A program made the position numbers and the translations under genes. Below the pieces are notes generated by a model that saw only the letters and a program-made list of their open reading frames with translations, ran no database searches and was not told the DNA's origin. Of a stretch of 64,000 nt of DNA, positions 40,112 through 52,900 are shown piece after piece. The DNA comes from an uncultured Christensenellaceae bacterium (GTDB lineage Bacteria > Bacillota > Clostridia > Christensenellales > Pumilibacteraceae): assembly GCA_910587445.1 (NCBI GenBank), contig CAJULE010000002.1, forward strand, positions 33,361 through 97,360, read 5' to 3'. Within the stretch, counting starts at the first letter, position 1, and every line of letters begins with the position of its first letter.

Positions 40112-40606
40112 ATGAAAACCTGTTGTTTTACGGGCAGTCGTCCCGAGAGCTTTCCGTGGAAGGAAGACGAAGACGATCTGCGTTGCATCGAACTTAAAAG
40201 GCAGATCTTTGCCGCCGTTTCCGAGCTGGTGGACGGCGGCTGCTGTAGGTTTATTTCGGGTATGGCGCGCGGAGCGGATATTTTCTGCGCGGAAGCCGTA
40301 ATAGAACTTATGAAAGAGCGGGAGGGCATAACTCTCGAGTGCGCTGTGCCGTGTCCCGAACAGGCTCGCTCTTGGAGTCCGATCTGGAAAGAACGGCGCG
40401 AAGCCATAATCGGCAAAGCAGACAGAGTAGTCACGCTTTGCCCGCACTACACGAATTTCTGCATGGTTAAGCGAAACGATTATATGGTGGAAAACTCCGA
40501 TTTCGTCATAGCCGTTTGGGGCGGGCAGACATACGGCGGCACGTACGGTACAATCCGAAAAGCGCAACGCGCCGACAAGCCTATAAAGATCATACGATAC
40601 GCCTGA
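40112..40606 (+). CDS. SLOG-family protein (DUF1273/YpsA-like)
   Basis: A 164-residue protein of the SLOG nucleotide-binding superfamily: CFTGSRPESFP at the front, FISGMARGADIFCAEAVI in the middle and DFVIAVWGGQTYGGTYGTIRKA near the end. SLOG proteins bind or process nucleotide-like ligands; YpsA affects cell division and stress in Bacillus. There is no obvious ribosome binding site (AAAAGC). Its neighbours are the repeat cluster and the giant surface protein, with which it need not be linked. Confidence 0.85.
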   Translation: MKTCCFTGSRPESFPWKEDEDDLRCIELKRQIFAAVSELVDGGCCRFISGMARGADIFCAEAVIELMKEREGITLECAVPCPEQARSWSPIWKERREAIIGKADRVVTLCPHYTNFCMVKRNDYMVENSDFVIAVWGGQTYGGTYGTIRKAQRADKPIKIIRYA

Positions 40607-40787
40607 GATTATATTTTTTTCATCGAAATACGGGAATAGGACAATACATCTTTACGATCACTGTCGTGTTGTACTTTTTTGGTAAAAACCGAAGCCTAAA
40701 ATTTTTCGTTTGGATTTTTTTACGCCATTGTTATGCTATACGTATGATGTCGGATTTATAAATTATCTAAAATTTTCCTTAAAACAC

Positions 40788-40816
40788 TTGAAAACGACAA
40801 TTTCGTGTGATATAAT
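40788..40816 (+). promoter_or_regulatory. Promoter of the giant surface-protein gene
   Basis: TTGAAA (40788-40793) and TATAAT (40811-40816) with a 17-base spacer. The remainder of the 40607-40787 stretch is AT-rich and shows no gene. Confidence 0.85.
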
Positions 40817-40855
40817 AAAAATGCAAAAATGAATATTGCGCGTTTATGTGTGCGC

Positions 40856-40902
40856 AAAACGGGTATACCCGTTTTATTTAGTTTACCGATAGTAAACTAA
40901 AT
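40856..40902 (+). promoter_or_regulatory. Two perfect hairpins in the 5' leader of the giant gene
   Basis: AAAACGGG/CCCGTTTT (40856-40863 with 40868-40875, TATA loop) is followed without gap by an 11-bp perfect stem (40876-40886 with 40892-40902, CGATA loop). They lie in the ~145-base leader, so they may protect the 19-kb mRNA or act as an attenuator. Confidence 0.75.
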
Positions 40903-40968
40903 ATTAAAAGTGTTCTTAATGTAAGAGCAGCGATATAAAAAGAGCCGCGTTAAATCGGAGGATACGTT

Positions 40969-43900
40969 ATGAGAGTTTGGCACAGAAAGAGCGTTTTGGC
41001 ATTTGTGGGAATAGTGTTGGCGCTGATTATGGCGGCAGTAGGTTTTACCGCGACGTCGCATTTTGCTCGGGTTTCTAAAGCGGAAGCCGCAACGGTGGAA
41101 AATCCTACGAGCATATCCCTTTCCGTAAACACGGACAGAGTGCTTTTTGACGGCAGTAATTATTGGCTAAGGTCGAACGCTCTCGACGGTATTGCAGGTG
41201 TTGAAAAGACTCCGTATAATACATGGCTTTTGTCGGACGGTACCGAGTTTGCCGTGCCTGCCATGAATATGACGTATTATGCGTTTATATCCAACGCGAC
41301 GGCTACGAGCGAACAAATGCTCAAATTATTAACGAATCTTACGCTTTCCGACGGCACGAATACCGAAGTTATATCCTGCGCGACGGAAGGCGTCTCTGTT
41401 TCTCTTTCGGGTGATACTCTTACGGCTACATATAAGGAGCTTAGTTCCGCGCTTATCATTCCGAATATGCCGCTTGGGGAAACTGCGGTGACGCTTACGG
41501 CGAAGTATACAAAAATACTCGAGCCTTCTGTTGATTACTTGAATGACGACGATTTATTGTACGATTCGGCTTTCAGCGCTCATTCCGTTATGAGCAACGG
41601 TTTTGTAAACAGCGTAAAACTTACCGAAGAGCAGTTCTATCTCGATCCCGTTCATATTGCACTCCCGACAAACTTTACGACAGACGATATTAAATACGAC
41701 AGCAGTGAGGGTAAGTATTATTATATCAATAAGGCGGACATTCATCCTTCCGATTCTTCATGGAAGAGCGGATCTTTTGTTATCCGTGCGCAATATGCCG
41801 GTGTTTCGGAAATAGAATTAAGTCTTAGAAACGGCACAAAGCCGACGCAGGTACAGACAGCGTTGACTCCGTTTTTGCCTGTCGACATAAATGCAAATCT
41901 TAAGATAGGAAGCGGCACTCAAAGCGTGCGCCTGACAAATGCAGGAGTATTAGACGCGGACGGTTTCAGGGAATGCGGACTCGGAAAGTTTAAGGTCTAT
42001 CATTACAAGACGGGGCAAACTGCTCCTACGCCGTCTGACGGAGCTGATTTACTCAGTGACGAAACACATACGGCGGGCATGACGCTCGACGCATATATGA
42101 CAAGCGCCATTCACACCGTCCGCATTGTTTTTGTGGTCGAAAAAGACGAATCCGCAGGTCAGCTCGAGCAAGTAGTTTCCTACAAGGATTTCGACGTAAC
42201 GGGAATCAGAATAAATCCTGCGGCTACGGTTGCGGCTACGGTAAACCAAACTCCTTGCAATTGGCAGAAACAAACACTTAAGTATTCGAAACTTAACGGC
42301 GCAGATGTAGCGGAAGGCGCGGCGGCACCTTACGACGGCTATGGCGCGGAGATTTCGGTTGCTTTACCTACAAGTCTTAATTATCGTAGCCTTTGGGACT
42401 TCCTTATCGGCAGAGAAATAAAGCTAACCGTTACGCGCGGCTCGGAAGTTGTCGGCGTCTATGGCTATGAGTATAACGGCGGAAACATTCAAGAGCTAAA
42501 GACCGAAAACGGCGTGATGTTTGCGGAGACTGAAAACGGCGGACAGTATTTCGTTGCGAAAAATGCGGGCGACTATACGTTTAAATTTGAAATCACGGGA
42601 CCCGATTATAAGTGGGATACCGCTGTCGGCGCATCCTCGGATAATGAGCTGTATTATTCTGTCACCGTAAATCCCATGAAGGGCGCGGCAACGCTCGATA
42701 TAGAAAAGGGAGTAGACGACGAGGGCGCGGAAAATACCGTCGCTACGTTCAATTACGGCAGCCTTCTCAAAATAAACGGAGACGTCGGCTATAACGTCAA
42801 GTATCAACCAATTGATACCGACCTTGCCTGGACGTTTGCGAACTACGACGGGAAAGCGGAAAGCTGGACGGAAGGCATAGGCGAAGCGGAAGGCGACGCA
42901 ACGGAAACAAGATTTACATATTCGTTCCTCTACTTCGGCAAGTCTACGAACGGCAAGTACGACGTTCCCGAATCCGCGCCGTCTGCCGAAATTCCGACCA
43001 CCCCGGGAACATATTATGCGATTGCAAAAGTCGAGGCTTTCGGAAATTATGCCGAAGCGCAAAGCGAACCCATACAGTTCGTAATCAAGCGTCAGGCAAT
43101 AGCCTTCTCTTGGAAATATAATTTAAGCGATACGCCGAATTACAAAGCCGCACCCGTGTATAATGCGGGTAAGCACGATCCGAGCGACTATATATACATA
43201 GTAAACGAAAGCAGCGGGGAAGTCCTCACTGCGGCGGATTGGAGCTTTTACACGGACGGTACTTTCACGGCAGAGCTTGCGGACTACGAGCCCATTACGG
43301 CAGGGAAACATACGCTGTATTTAAAGCTTTCCGACGAAAAGAGCGATCTTTACGAATGGTCGCCAGAAACGGTCGGCAATGCGGACGACGGCGTCTTTGC
43401 GGCGGGAGATAACGGAGCAGGCAAAGCGACGCTCTATTTTGAAATAGACAAATTTACGGGTAATACGCTCGGCGTGTCCATAATCGGTTGGACGTACGGC
43501 GATCCCGCAAACAGGCCGACGGACAGTGCGCCGACTTATTATTATAAAATCAAGCACATCTATGTGGCAAAAGACGTATATGATACGGCGAAGGCGGCGG
43601 CGGACGCTCTCACGGGCGAGGACAGAGGATTTGCGGCAAAGTACATAATCGCTAATTCTCTCGACTACACTGTCGACGCGCCCGAAAATGCAGGCGAATA
43701 TTTTGTCCTTTCGTACATAACCTCCGAGTACGGCGAAAACAACGATGACTTTACGAGCTATAATTACTGCGAAGCGGAAAAGTCGTTTACCGTCGCAAAA
43801 AAGGGCGTAAAAAAACCCTCTCTTTCGTCTGCCGATTTTGTTTATAACAAAAATGCGCAAACCGTAACTCTTTCCGATTACGACGGCGCGAATATGACGG

Positions 43901-46900
43901 TCGCGATAAAGGCGGCTATTTCGGGCAATACTTCGATAAGCGCGGATTCCACGCTCGGCAGTTTCACTGCGACGAATGCGGACATCTATACGATAACGGT
44001 CACGATAAAAGCCGACTACTTTAAAAACCACAAATGGGACGACTCGTCCATGACGGAAGCGCAAAACTCGTTCTCGTTTACTTGGACCGTAAAGCCGTAC
44101 ACTTTCAAAACCATCGGCGCAACCGTTGATAAGACAAAGGAATACAGCGCGGCAAAACACAGCTTCGAGCTTTCCGACGACGCGAACGCTTCCGACGAAT
44201 ATTTCGATTATGCTCTTATAAGCGCGTCCGTAAGCGGCAATCCGTACATAGACGGAAGGCTTGATACGAGCAAAAACTTTGTAAACACTTCGCTCCTTTC
44301 CCAAAGCTCCGATAAGATTTGGACGCTCGAAGCAATGTATGCGGGAAAGTACGTCGTGACGCTCGAGCTTGAGGACACGAACTACATATGGAATACGAAT
44401 TCGTGCTCGTACGAACTGACGTTCGATTTGACGCCCGTAAAGCTCACTTCCGCAAATGTGGAATGGGGAACCGAGTTTACCTACATCTACGACGGCGACG
44501 AGCACAAGCCCGCGCCGAGCTTTAAGGCGCTCAAAGGCGCGGATACTCTTACGGCGAACACGAGCGTAACGCAAGACGGCTCGGCTGTTTCTAAGATAAC
44601 CGAAGTCGGAAGCTATGTCATGACCGTCGACGGCATGAGCGGAAGCAAACTTTCCGGCGTTTTGGACGGCGAAGATTACGACGTGGCGTACGGATATGTC
44701 ATGCCCGAATCCGCGGAAAACGTAACTTATCACGGCTTTGCGATCACATCCGCGCTTCTTCTTGCTCCGAGTCTTACGAACGACACTGTCGAATATGTCG
44801 GCTCGGCATATGAGATCGTCGACTACATAAAGGACTACGCCGAGAACTATATTGTCGGCGGAGTCTCGCAAATACGGTTCGTCGCTTATAAGAACGGAAC
44901 GGAAGCAGTCGGCGGAACTACGCCGCAAGAGACGCTTTCTCTCACCGACGTCGTTTGGAAGTCGTTCACCGCGGAAAAAGCTACTATCGGCAGTTATACC
45001 GTAGAAGTCGTTCTTCGCGATCCCGACAATTACAAGTGGAAAGCGACTGCGGCAGACACGGAAGGCACGGATAACAGCCCCGTAAGGCTCACGTTCCGGA
45101 TTACTCCCGCGCTCATTGATTTTGCGCTTTCGACTTCGGCAAGCAAAGACGAGCCTTACTCCGTCGAATACAACGGTAAGGAGCACTTGTTCTCCGATAT
45201 AATAATTGATTACGGCAATATTTCGAGCCGTATCGTCGTCACGAACGGCGCGCATACCGACGTCAACCGCACGGGCTTCGGCGAAGCCGTGAATTCCTAT
45301 GCGGTCACGGTTGCGCTCGAAGATAAATCGTCGTACAACTATGTGTGGAGCGACGGCAGTTCCGATCCCACGCAGGGCTATAACATAGCGGATAAGGCGT
45401 ACTATATGCGTGTCGAGCCGACTGCTCTCGAAGTGACGTGGGGAAACACGGAGGCGTCCTATACGGGAGATTCGCTTTCGCCGTCCGCGGAAGTGAAAAA
45501 TCACTTCGACGTTGCCGAAAACAAGGCTCTTACGCTTACGCTCGAATTTATTGCGGGTAAGGGCAACGAAGCAGTGAGCGGCGGCGTTTCGGCGGTGACG
45601 GCCGCAGGGTATTATACTGCGTACGTGGCAAATATCGTCGGAGACGGAGCCGAGAACTATAAAATAGATTTTTCGTCCGCTTCTTTGGCGGGACCGAAAA
45701 CCGACTTCACGATTTTGCGCAGAGAGGTCGTAAAGCCGACGTTCGAGACCGAGCTCGGAAGCGGCAATTCCTTGGGCGAGTACGACAAAAAGAGTCACAG
45801 CGTCGTAATAAAGGACTACGATTCGTCTCTCATGAGTTATGCGGCAAACGCGCATGACGCAAGAGGTAAGACGGACGGAAGCATAGACGTTTCGTCCTCG
45901 GTTTCCGAAGACGGCGCAAATAAAAAGGTTACGGTTGCGGCAACGCGTGCGGGCGACTATTTCGTGACGTTCACGCTTTCCGATACCGCGAATTATTGCT
46001 ATGAGGGAGAGAGCGCCGCTCCCGACGCGGAGAACGAAAACTCCGTTGCGCTCGATTTCAAGCTCGAGAGAAAGGCGGTAAACGCTCCTACGCTTGCACG
46101 TTCCGCAACGCGTGAGGCAGGCAAAGTGCTTGTTCCCGTGCTGTATTCCGTATACGGCGCAGTGCCTTCCGAGAAACAATATGTGCAGGTCGGTTCGGCG
46201 GCGAGTACGGTAGACTTCGATCTCGGAGGCGGTTGGGTCGTGTCGGCAAACATCGCTTACGGCAATACGACGGAAGAGACCGTCGGCGTGTACGGCATTA
46301 CTCTTACTCTTTCCGCGCTTTCGGACGGAGAAAGCACGTACGACTATCGCTTTGTAAAAGAATACGTCGACGAAAATACGATGTCGACGCTCGGTCTCGA
46401 GGATATACTTTCGGGCTGCGACACCGTGCTCACGGTACAGTACAGGATCACGGGTTCGGTGTTCGAGCTTGTGTTTACGATACAAGACTCGCTCGGCAAT
46501 GACGTCGAGCGGTGGACCTACGGCGACGGCGTTACGGGATTCAGATTCCACACGGCAAGCGCCGTACCGAACGATTATGTTCCCGCTCAAAGGGAAGCCG
46601 TTTACTATGTCTACGACGAGGACGACGGCGCGTATGTCGCATACGACGGCGAAAGGGTTTCGACGGGAACGGACGATATATCCGATAAGGCTAACTTCTT
46701 TGCCGAACTTCCCAAGTCCGCCGGCAGATACCGCGCGGCAGTCGTATACAGGACGGGCGACAGCTCGGGCAACGGCGTATATGAATACGAACAGCGCTAT
46801 ATAGTCGATTTCACCGTAGAAAAGAGAGAAATCGAATTCGAATGGCAGTCAAACGAGGACGTAAAGTATGACGGTGTAGACGGTATGTTTACGGCGACTT

Positions 46901-49900
46901 ACGACGGCAATTCGCACATGGGCTATGCCGAAGTTACAAACGCGCAGTACGAAGATAAACTCGGTTTGCAAATAGGACTTGTCGGCGACAATCTCGACAA
47001 TCCGAAAAATGTAAAACTCGACGGCGACGGCAATGCGACATATTATGACATCGAGATAAAGGGCATAACGGGCGACGCTTTTGCGAATTATGTTCTTCCG
47101 ACTTCGGGGCTTAACTCGAAACTTACTATAGAAAAGCGCAGTGTCACGCTTAAAGCGGCTGATTTCGGTCATGTTTTCGGAAGCAGGACCACATCGGACG
47201 GCGCGAATCTCAACGTAGACGGAGCCGACCTCGTCTCTGTTACGGACGGCAATTTTGTCGCAAGCGACAGCATAGATCTAAATGATTTTGCCGTAACCGC
47301 AAAACTTGCGGACGGCGCAAACGTGCTTTACAATACGACCGTCGGAAACTATAGGACGGTTATCACTCCGCGCGACGAGCTCACCGACTACGATATAACG
47401 TATGTCGACGGCATATTCGAGGTCGGGCAAAAGGTCATAGAGGCTAATTGGAATTCCGATACGTTTATTTACGACGGCACCGATCGGTTCGCAGGCTATA
47501 ACGGCAATTTCGTGTGGTATGTCGACATCGACGGAAACAAAGTCGGGCTTACGAGCGTCGACGTGACTAAAGACGGCGCGTCTTGCTTGTTTAAAGACGC
47601 GGGCTCTTATACCTTCGCGGTGACGGGACTTTCCGACACTGATTATCGTCTTGCGGTCGCGGGAGAAACCGAATACGATTCGCTGACTCGCAATTTCGAT
47701 ATGAACAAGCGTACCGTCGCAATCGCGGCAAAGGACATCGAAACGGCATACGGCGACGACGTAAACACTTTTCCGTTTGCTTGGGAATATGTGGGCGGAA
47801 CCGATAAATTCGTCGAGGACGGCGGAAGCGAAATAGAGGCGGGAAGCTCCGCGCCCTCCGTGCTTAATTTCGGTTTTGCTTCCACTGCGGTCAAGACGAG
47901 TGCCGTCGGCGGTTACATAACCTATATCGTATACGGCGGCGTAAACTTTACGGGAACGATAGAGCTCGATAACTTTACGGTAAACGTCTCGAGCGGCATC
48001 CACACCGTAACGCACTACGAGCTTAAAGAGACGGATATCGTCTGGGGCGAAAAAGCTTTTGTTTACGATGCAAAGGACAGAACGTCGGAAACTCTCGGTA
48101 TTGCGACCTATGTCGACAGGGGCGACGGCGCGACTCGACACAGTCTCTTTCTTGTCGCCGTAGGCAGTGACGGCAAAGCAGCCGAGTTTAAAAATGCGGG
48201 CGATTACACGCTTGCCGTATACGGTTTACAGAGCGAGAGCACGGCGAATTTGAAATTGCCGAGCGGTTACGACCTTACTTGGCAATCGTCGGCAAAGTAC
48301 ACGATAGCAAAGCGCGAAGTCGAAATCGCAGTCGCGGATAAGGAAAGCGTCTACGGCGAAAAGATAGGCTCGGATAAGAGAGTTTGGAATTACGTATCCG
48401 CGGAAAAATTCTGCGACGACGACGACAATGCGGGAGACGACGGTTTTGTTTCGCGCATAAATATACGCGTGGCGATGGGAGCGGGGACGGATGACGAGCG
48501 GACGAATGTAGGCGTTCATGCGCTCGAGCTCTGTCTCGACGAAGATAAGTTTACGGCGGAAAGCGGCAGAGCGGAATTCGACAACTATTCCGTCGCGTTT
48601 GCAAACGGAAAAATCACCGTTCGTCCGCGCGTGCTTAACGTCGATGTGCAAAATCTCGAACATACATACGGAGACGACGGCGTCTTTGCTTTGTCGCTTG
48701 TTTCGCGAATGGTGTCTGTTTCGACAAGCCAATCGGCAGACGGCGGACTTACCTCGTTCGATACGCTTGACGACGTACTTGTCGCAACGAGCGGAGCGAA
48801 TCCCGACGGAAACGTCCGCGCAAGCATCGGAAACAATTACACCGTGACATTGTCTCTCAAAACGGATTCGAAGGGAAACAATTACATAGTTAAATTCAAG
48901 CCTATGTCGGCTGCGGGAGAAGTCGGTGCGGAAGTTGTGCTCAATGCAGATGTCCTGTCCGAGTCCTCGGCAAACACTTCGGAAATCGCCGCATACTACA
49001 ATATAAAAGCCGCTTCTTTCGAAGGTATAAGCGTAATTTCTTACTCTGCGAGCGGTACGGCGTACGACGGCGTGGCTCATGCCGCAATATCGTCTGTTTC
49101 GGTTTCGTATTTCACGGCAGCTAAGGACGAAGACCGCAAAACGGCAACGGGAAATGCCGCCGACAACAGTCTTGTATGGACGTATGCGCTTGCTTCGACA
49201 TCGCTCGTACCTGCGAACTCCGAATTCGGCGCGCAGGTCCCCGAAGTCCTTAATGCCGGAACATACTATCTGTATTATCGAATTTCGGCAGACAACCACG
49301 AGACTAAGACCGATTACGTAACTGTCGTAATCACGAAAAAACAAGTCGTTCTGTCGGTTTCGGCTAACGTCTATTACGGCGAAGAAACTCCCGAACTCGG
49401 CGATTATACATATAAATTCGACGGACTCGGAAAGAATGAAAGCATTACGTATGCTTCCCACAGCGGAAATGCGGTCGCATTCAAAGCCGTGCGCACGGAA
49501 AACGGAATCGAGACGCCGCTTGAGGGTTGGACGGACGGCACTGTCGAAGTGTCTACGGACTATACCGCGGGAAAGCCCGTCGACAGCTATGCCGTAGATG
49601 TCGGCAATATCGGATTTTCTTCGGACAATTACAGCTTTGTATTAGCCGCTCGCGAACAGAACAACATTGCGGTCGAGAAGCTGCCCGTAATAATCAAGAT
49701 AGGCGACATAACGGACAGATATTGGTTCAACGGCGAGGATGGCGGCCGTGACCTCAATGTGAGGGCGGAAAACGGCTTTGCGCTTACTACGGGTGTAAGC
49801 GACATAAAAGGCAACCCCATTACGGACATTTACGCCGAGGATAAGACGGACGGCGCTCACGCATACGCAAAACTGTTCTTTATAAAGAGCGGCGCGTTCG

Positions 49901-52900
49901 CGTACGACTCTAACGACAACCGCATCGACATGAACGGCATAGACGAGTATTCGATCGCTTACGAGATAAGAGAGCTCGGCGACGTAAACGGAAACTACGA
50001 TTTGAGCTTCGAACTCGGAAAGCACACTGTCACGAATGCGGATATTATAATTTCGCTCGACAGATATGCCGCGGATTACGACGAGGACGAACACGGCGCG
50101 CTTGTGTCGACGTCGGGCGACGGCGTGCTCGCAACGCCTGTCGATAAGGAGAAACCCGGCGGAGCGAGCAAGCTCGACTATAAGTATGCGCTTCATAAGG
50201 TCGAGGACGGAGACGGCGCGATAGAAAGCTATGCCCCCGCCGAGGCAAGCGATTACAATCTCGACGCGCTTCCGTTGATAATAGACGCAGGCACATATTA
50301 CGTTTACTATCGTATAACAGCAGACAATCACGAGCCCGCGATAGGAAGCGCCGTAGCCGTGATAAACAAGACCCATAACGGTTGGAAAACCGAATACGAA
50401 GTGGGTAATAACAGCTGGAACTACGGAAGCTACAGCACCGCTTTGAATGCCGAAACAAAGCCCGTCGCGGACTTTAAGCGCATACCGGGCGGCACGGGTC
50501 AAACTTTGCCGAAAATCTCGCTGTACGGCGGCGACGGATATGCTAAGCTTATCGGCACGTATTCGATGAACGGCGAAAATTGGTCGTGGCTTACGGTTAC
50601 CGAAGAGGGCAAGAGCATTTCCAACGGCAGGCTTCTTGCCGCAGGCAGTTATAAAGCTGTTGTCAAGGTCGAGGGCAACGACAACTTCTTCGACCTCGAA
50701 AACGAGTACGAAATAACCGTAAACAAGGCGGAGCTTTTGCTCACGCCCAAAGCCGTGAAGATCACTTACGGCGACGCTTTGGATTTCTCTACGCTCACTT
50801 ACGAAATCGGAAGCTTCAGAAACGACGAGGATTTCTCGCAAGCGATAAGAAACGCGGCGCCGGGTCTCGAAGCGGGATACGGCAACGACGAGAACTTCAC
50901 TCGCTATGAAGCAGGCTTTGAAAACGGCGGCGTATCGAATTCCTATTACATACGTTTTGCGGACGGCGTGCAATCGGCTCTCGAAAGCCTCGATGTTCTC
51001 GAAAACTACGCGCCCAAGCTCGGTACCGCGACGCTTACCGTGGAGAGAAAACAGCTCACGGTCCATATAAACGACGCGGAAAACAAGTATAATTTCAACG
51101 TCAGCAGCGGACATAGGGAAGACGCGGCTGCAATCGACACCGACCTTACGGGTGCGGAGGATAAAACAGCGTTCGGCTATTACTACGACGGAGAAAATCG
51201 TCCGTTCGCCTACGGCTCGGCGGGGGTGGAAGTTCCCGTGCGTATCGTCACCGACGCTTTTAAGTACGACGAAAGCGGTGCGCTCACAGGCAGTACGAGC
51301 GACGTGGGCGCATATGCGATTTACGCCGAAGAAAACAAGTATGCCGCAAACTACGATATCGCCTATGTCGGCTCTTTCGCAGACGGAACCAAGGGCAGAT
51401 TCGAGATAAAGCAGGCGGAACTCAATATAAAGGTGTCCGTATGGCATACGGTGGACGGAAAGGAGACGGAAGCTTCCGTTTCGGCTGCGGGGCGCGATTA
51501 TGTCGGCACCTACAGCGGCTACGCTTGGGAATTCAAAGCGGAGTGTGTGGATTCGGGCTTCAGCGCCGTGACTTTCCGCACGGTATACAGGAGCGGACTC
51601 ACGGGTAACGATTATTCGAGCAATGCGCCCAAAAACGCGGGAACGTATTATGTTCGCTTTATAACTGACAACGACAATAACTATACGTTTGCAGGCTCGG
51701 AGGACGACTATGTGATGAAGGTCGATCCGCTTCGCGTGGCGGTGGATATGAGGCTGTATAACGACGCCGTCGGCACGGACGCTTTGCCCAACAGTGTCGA
51801 GTATAAGCAGAGCTCCTATGCGGTAAGACTTTCTCGGATTCCCGAAAACGTACCCGCACCGGATAGGGACGGCTTCAAAAACCTCATAAGCATTTCGTAC
51901 AGGAAGGACAATCAAGCCGTTCCGAGCCCCCTGAATGCGGGCGCATATCTTGCGACTGCTACGGTAACGGAGCTTGCTTTCGGCAACTATGTTTTGGACG
52001 AAGGATCTCGCAGCTTCCAGTTTACGATAGAAAAGAAAAAAGTGGACGTCGTTGCCGCTTCTGGCGATGTGAGCGTGCAATACGGCGGAAACGACATATC
52101 GTTTGCTCTCACGGGTTGCTCCGCAAGTACCGATCCCAACGAAAACAACGGCTATATAATGACGTATACGATAGAGTATACGGACAATATCGGATCCGAT
52201 CCGTCGACGTTTGCAAGCGGCACGTTCTCGACCGGCAGATTCGGTTTCGTTGCCGTGAATGCCGGCAGATATGCCGTAAAGGTGAAACTTGCATTTACCG
52301 ATAACTACGAGTGGAGAGACGTGTCCGGCGACACCGTGACTCTTCTGTATGACATTACGAAAAAGACTCTCTATGTCAAGGCGGCGAACGAAGAGATCGA
52401 GTACGGCAATTCTTTCGACGGCAGCGCGGGAAGTTCCCACGCATTCCTCTATAAAGGACTTGTGCCGGGACATATAGGACAGCACGGCGCTCTCGGCAAC
52501 GAAATTCCCGGTGCGGACGTTGTCGGCGTCGGCAAGGAAATAGATATATCCAAAGTCACGTTTGCGGCGATCGACAGCTCCGCGCAGTCGTATACGGCGG
52601 CTTCCGCCGCAGGCGAGACGTTCACTTTGATTCCCGACGAAAACGCCTTCGTTTCGAACAACTATGCGATAGCGATCAATCATTCGTCGTTCGGTTCGGG
52701 CATCCTGCGGGTAGTCGGTCGCAGAATAACCGTCGAAATAAAGGATGTCGAGCGCACTTATACGGGCTCGAGACACGACGAGTGGCTGGACGGCGAGCTT
52801 AATGCAAGCCTTGCGGACGGAAACAATTCCGGTAAATACGTCGCTCTCGTCGGCGGTACGTTGACGTCAAACGAGCACAACGATACTCTTGCCGCCCTCG

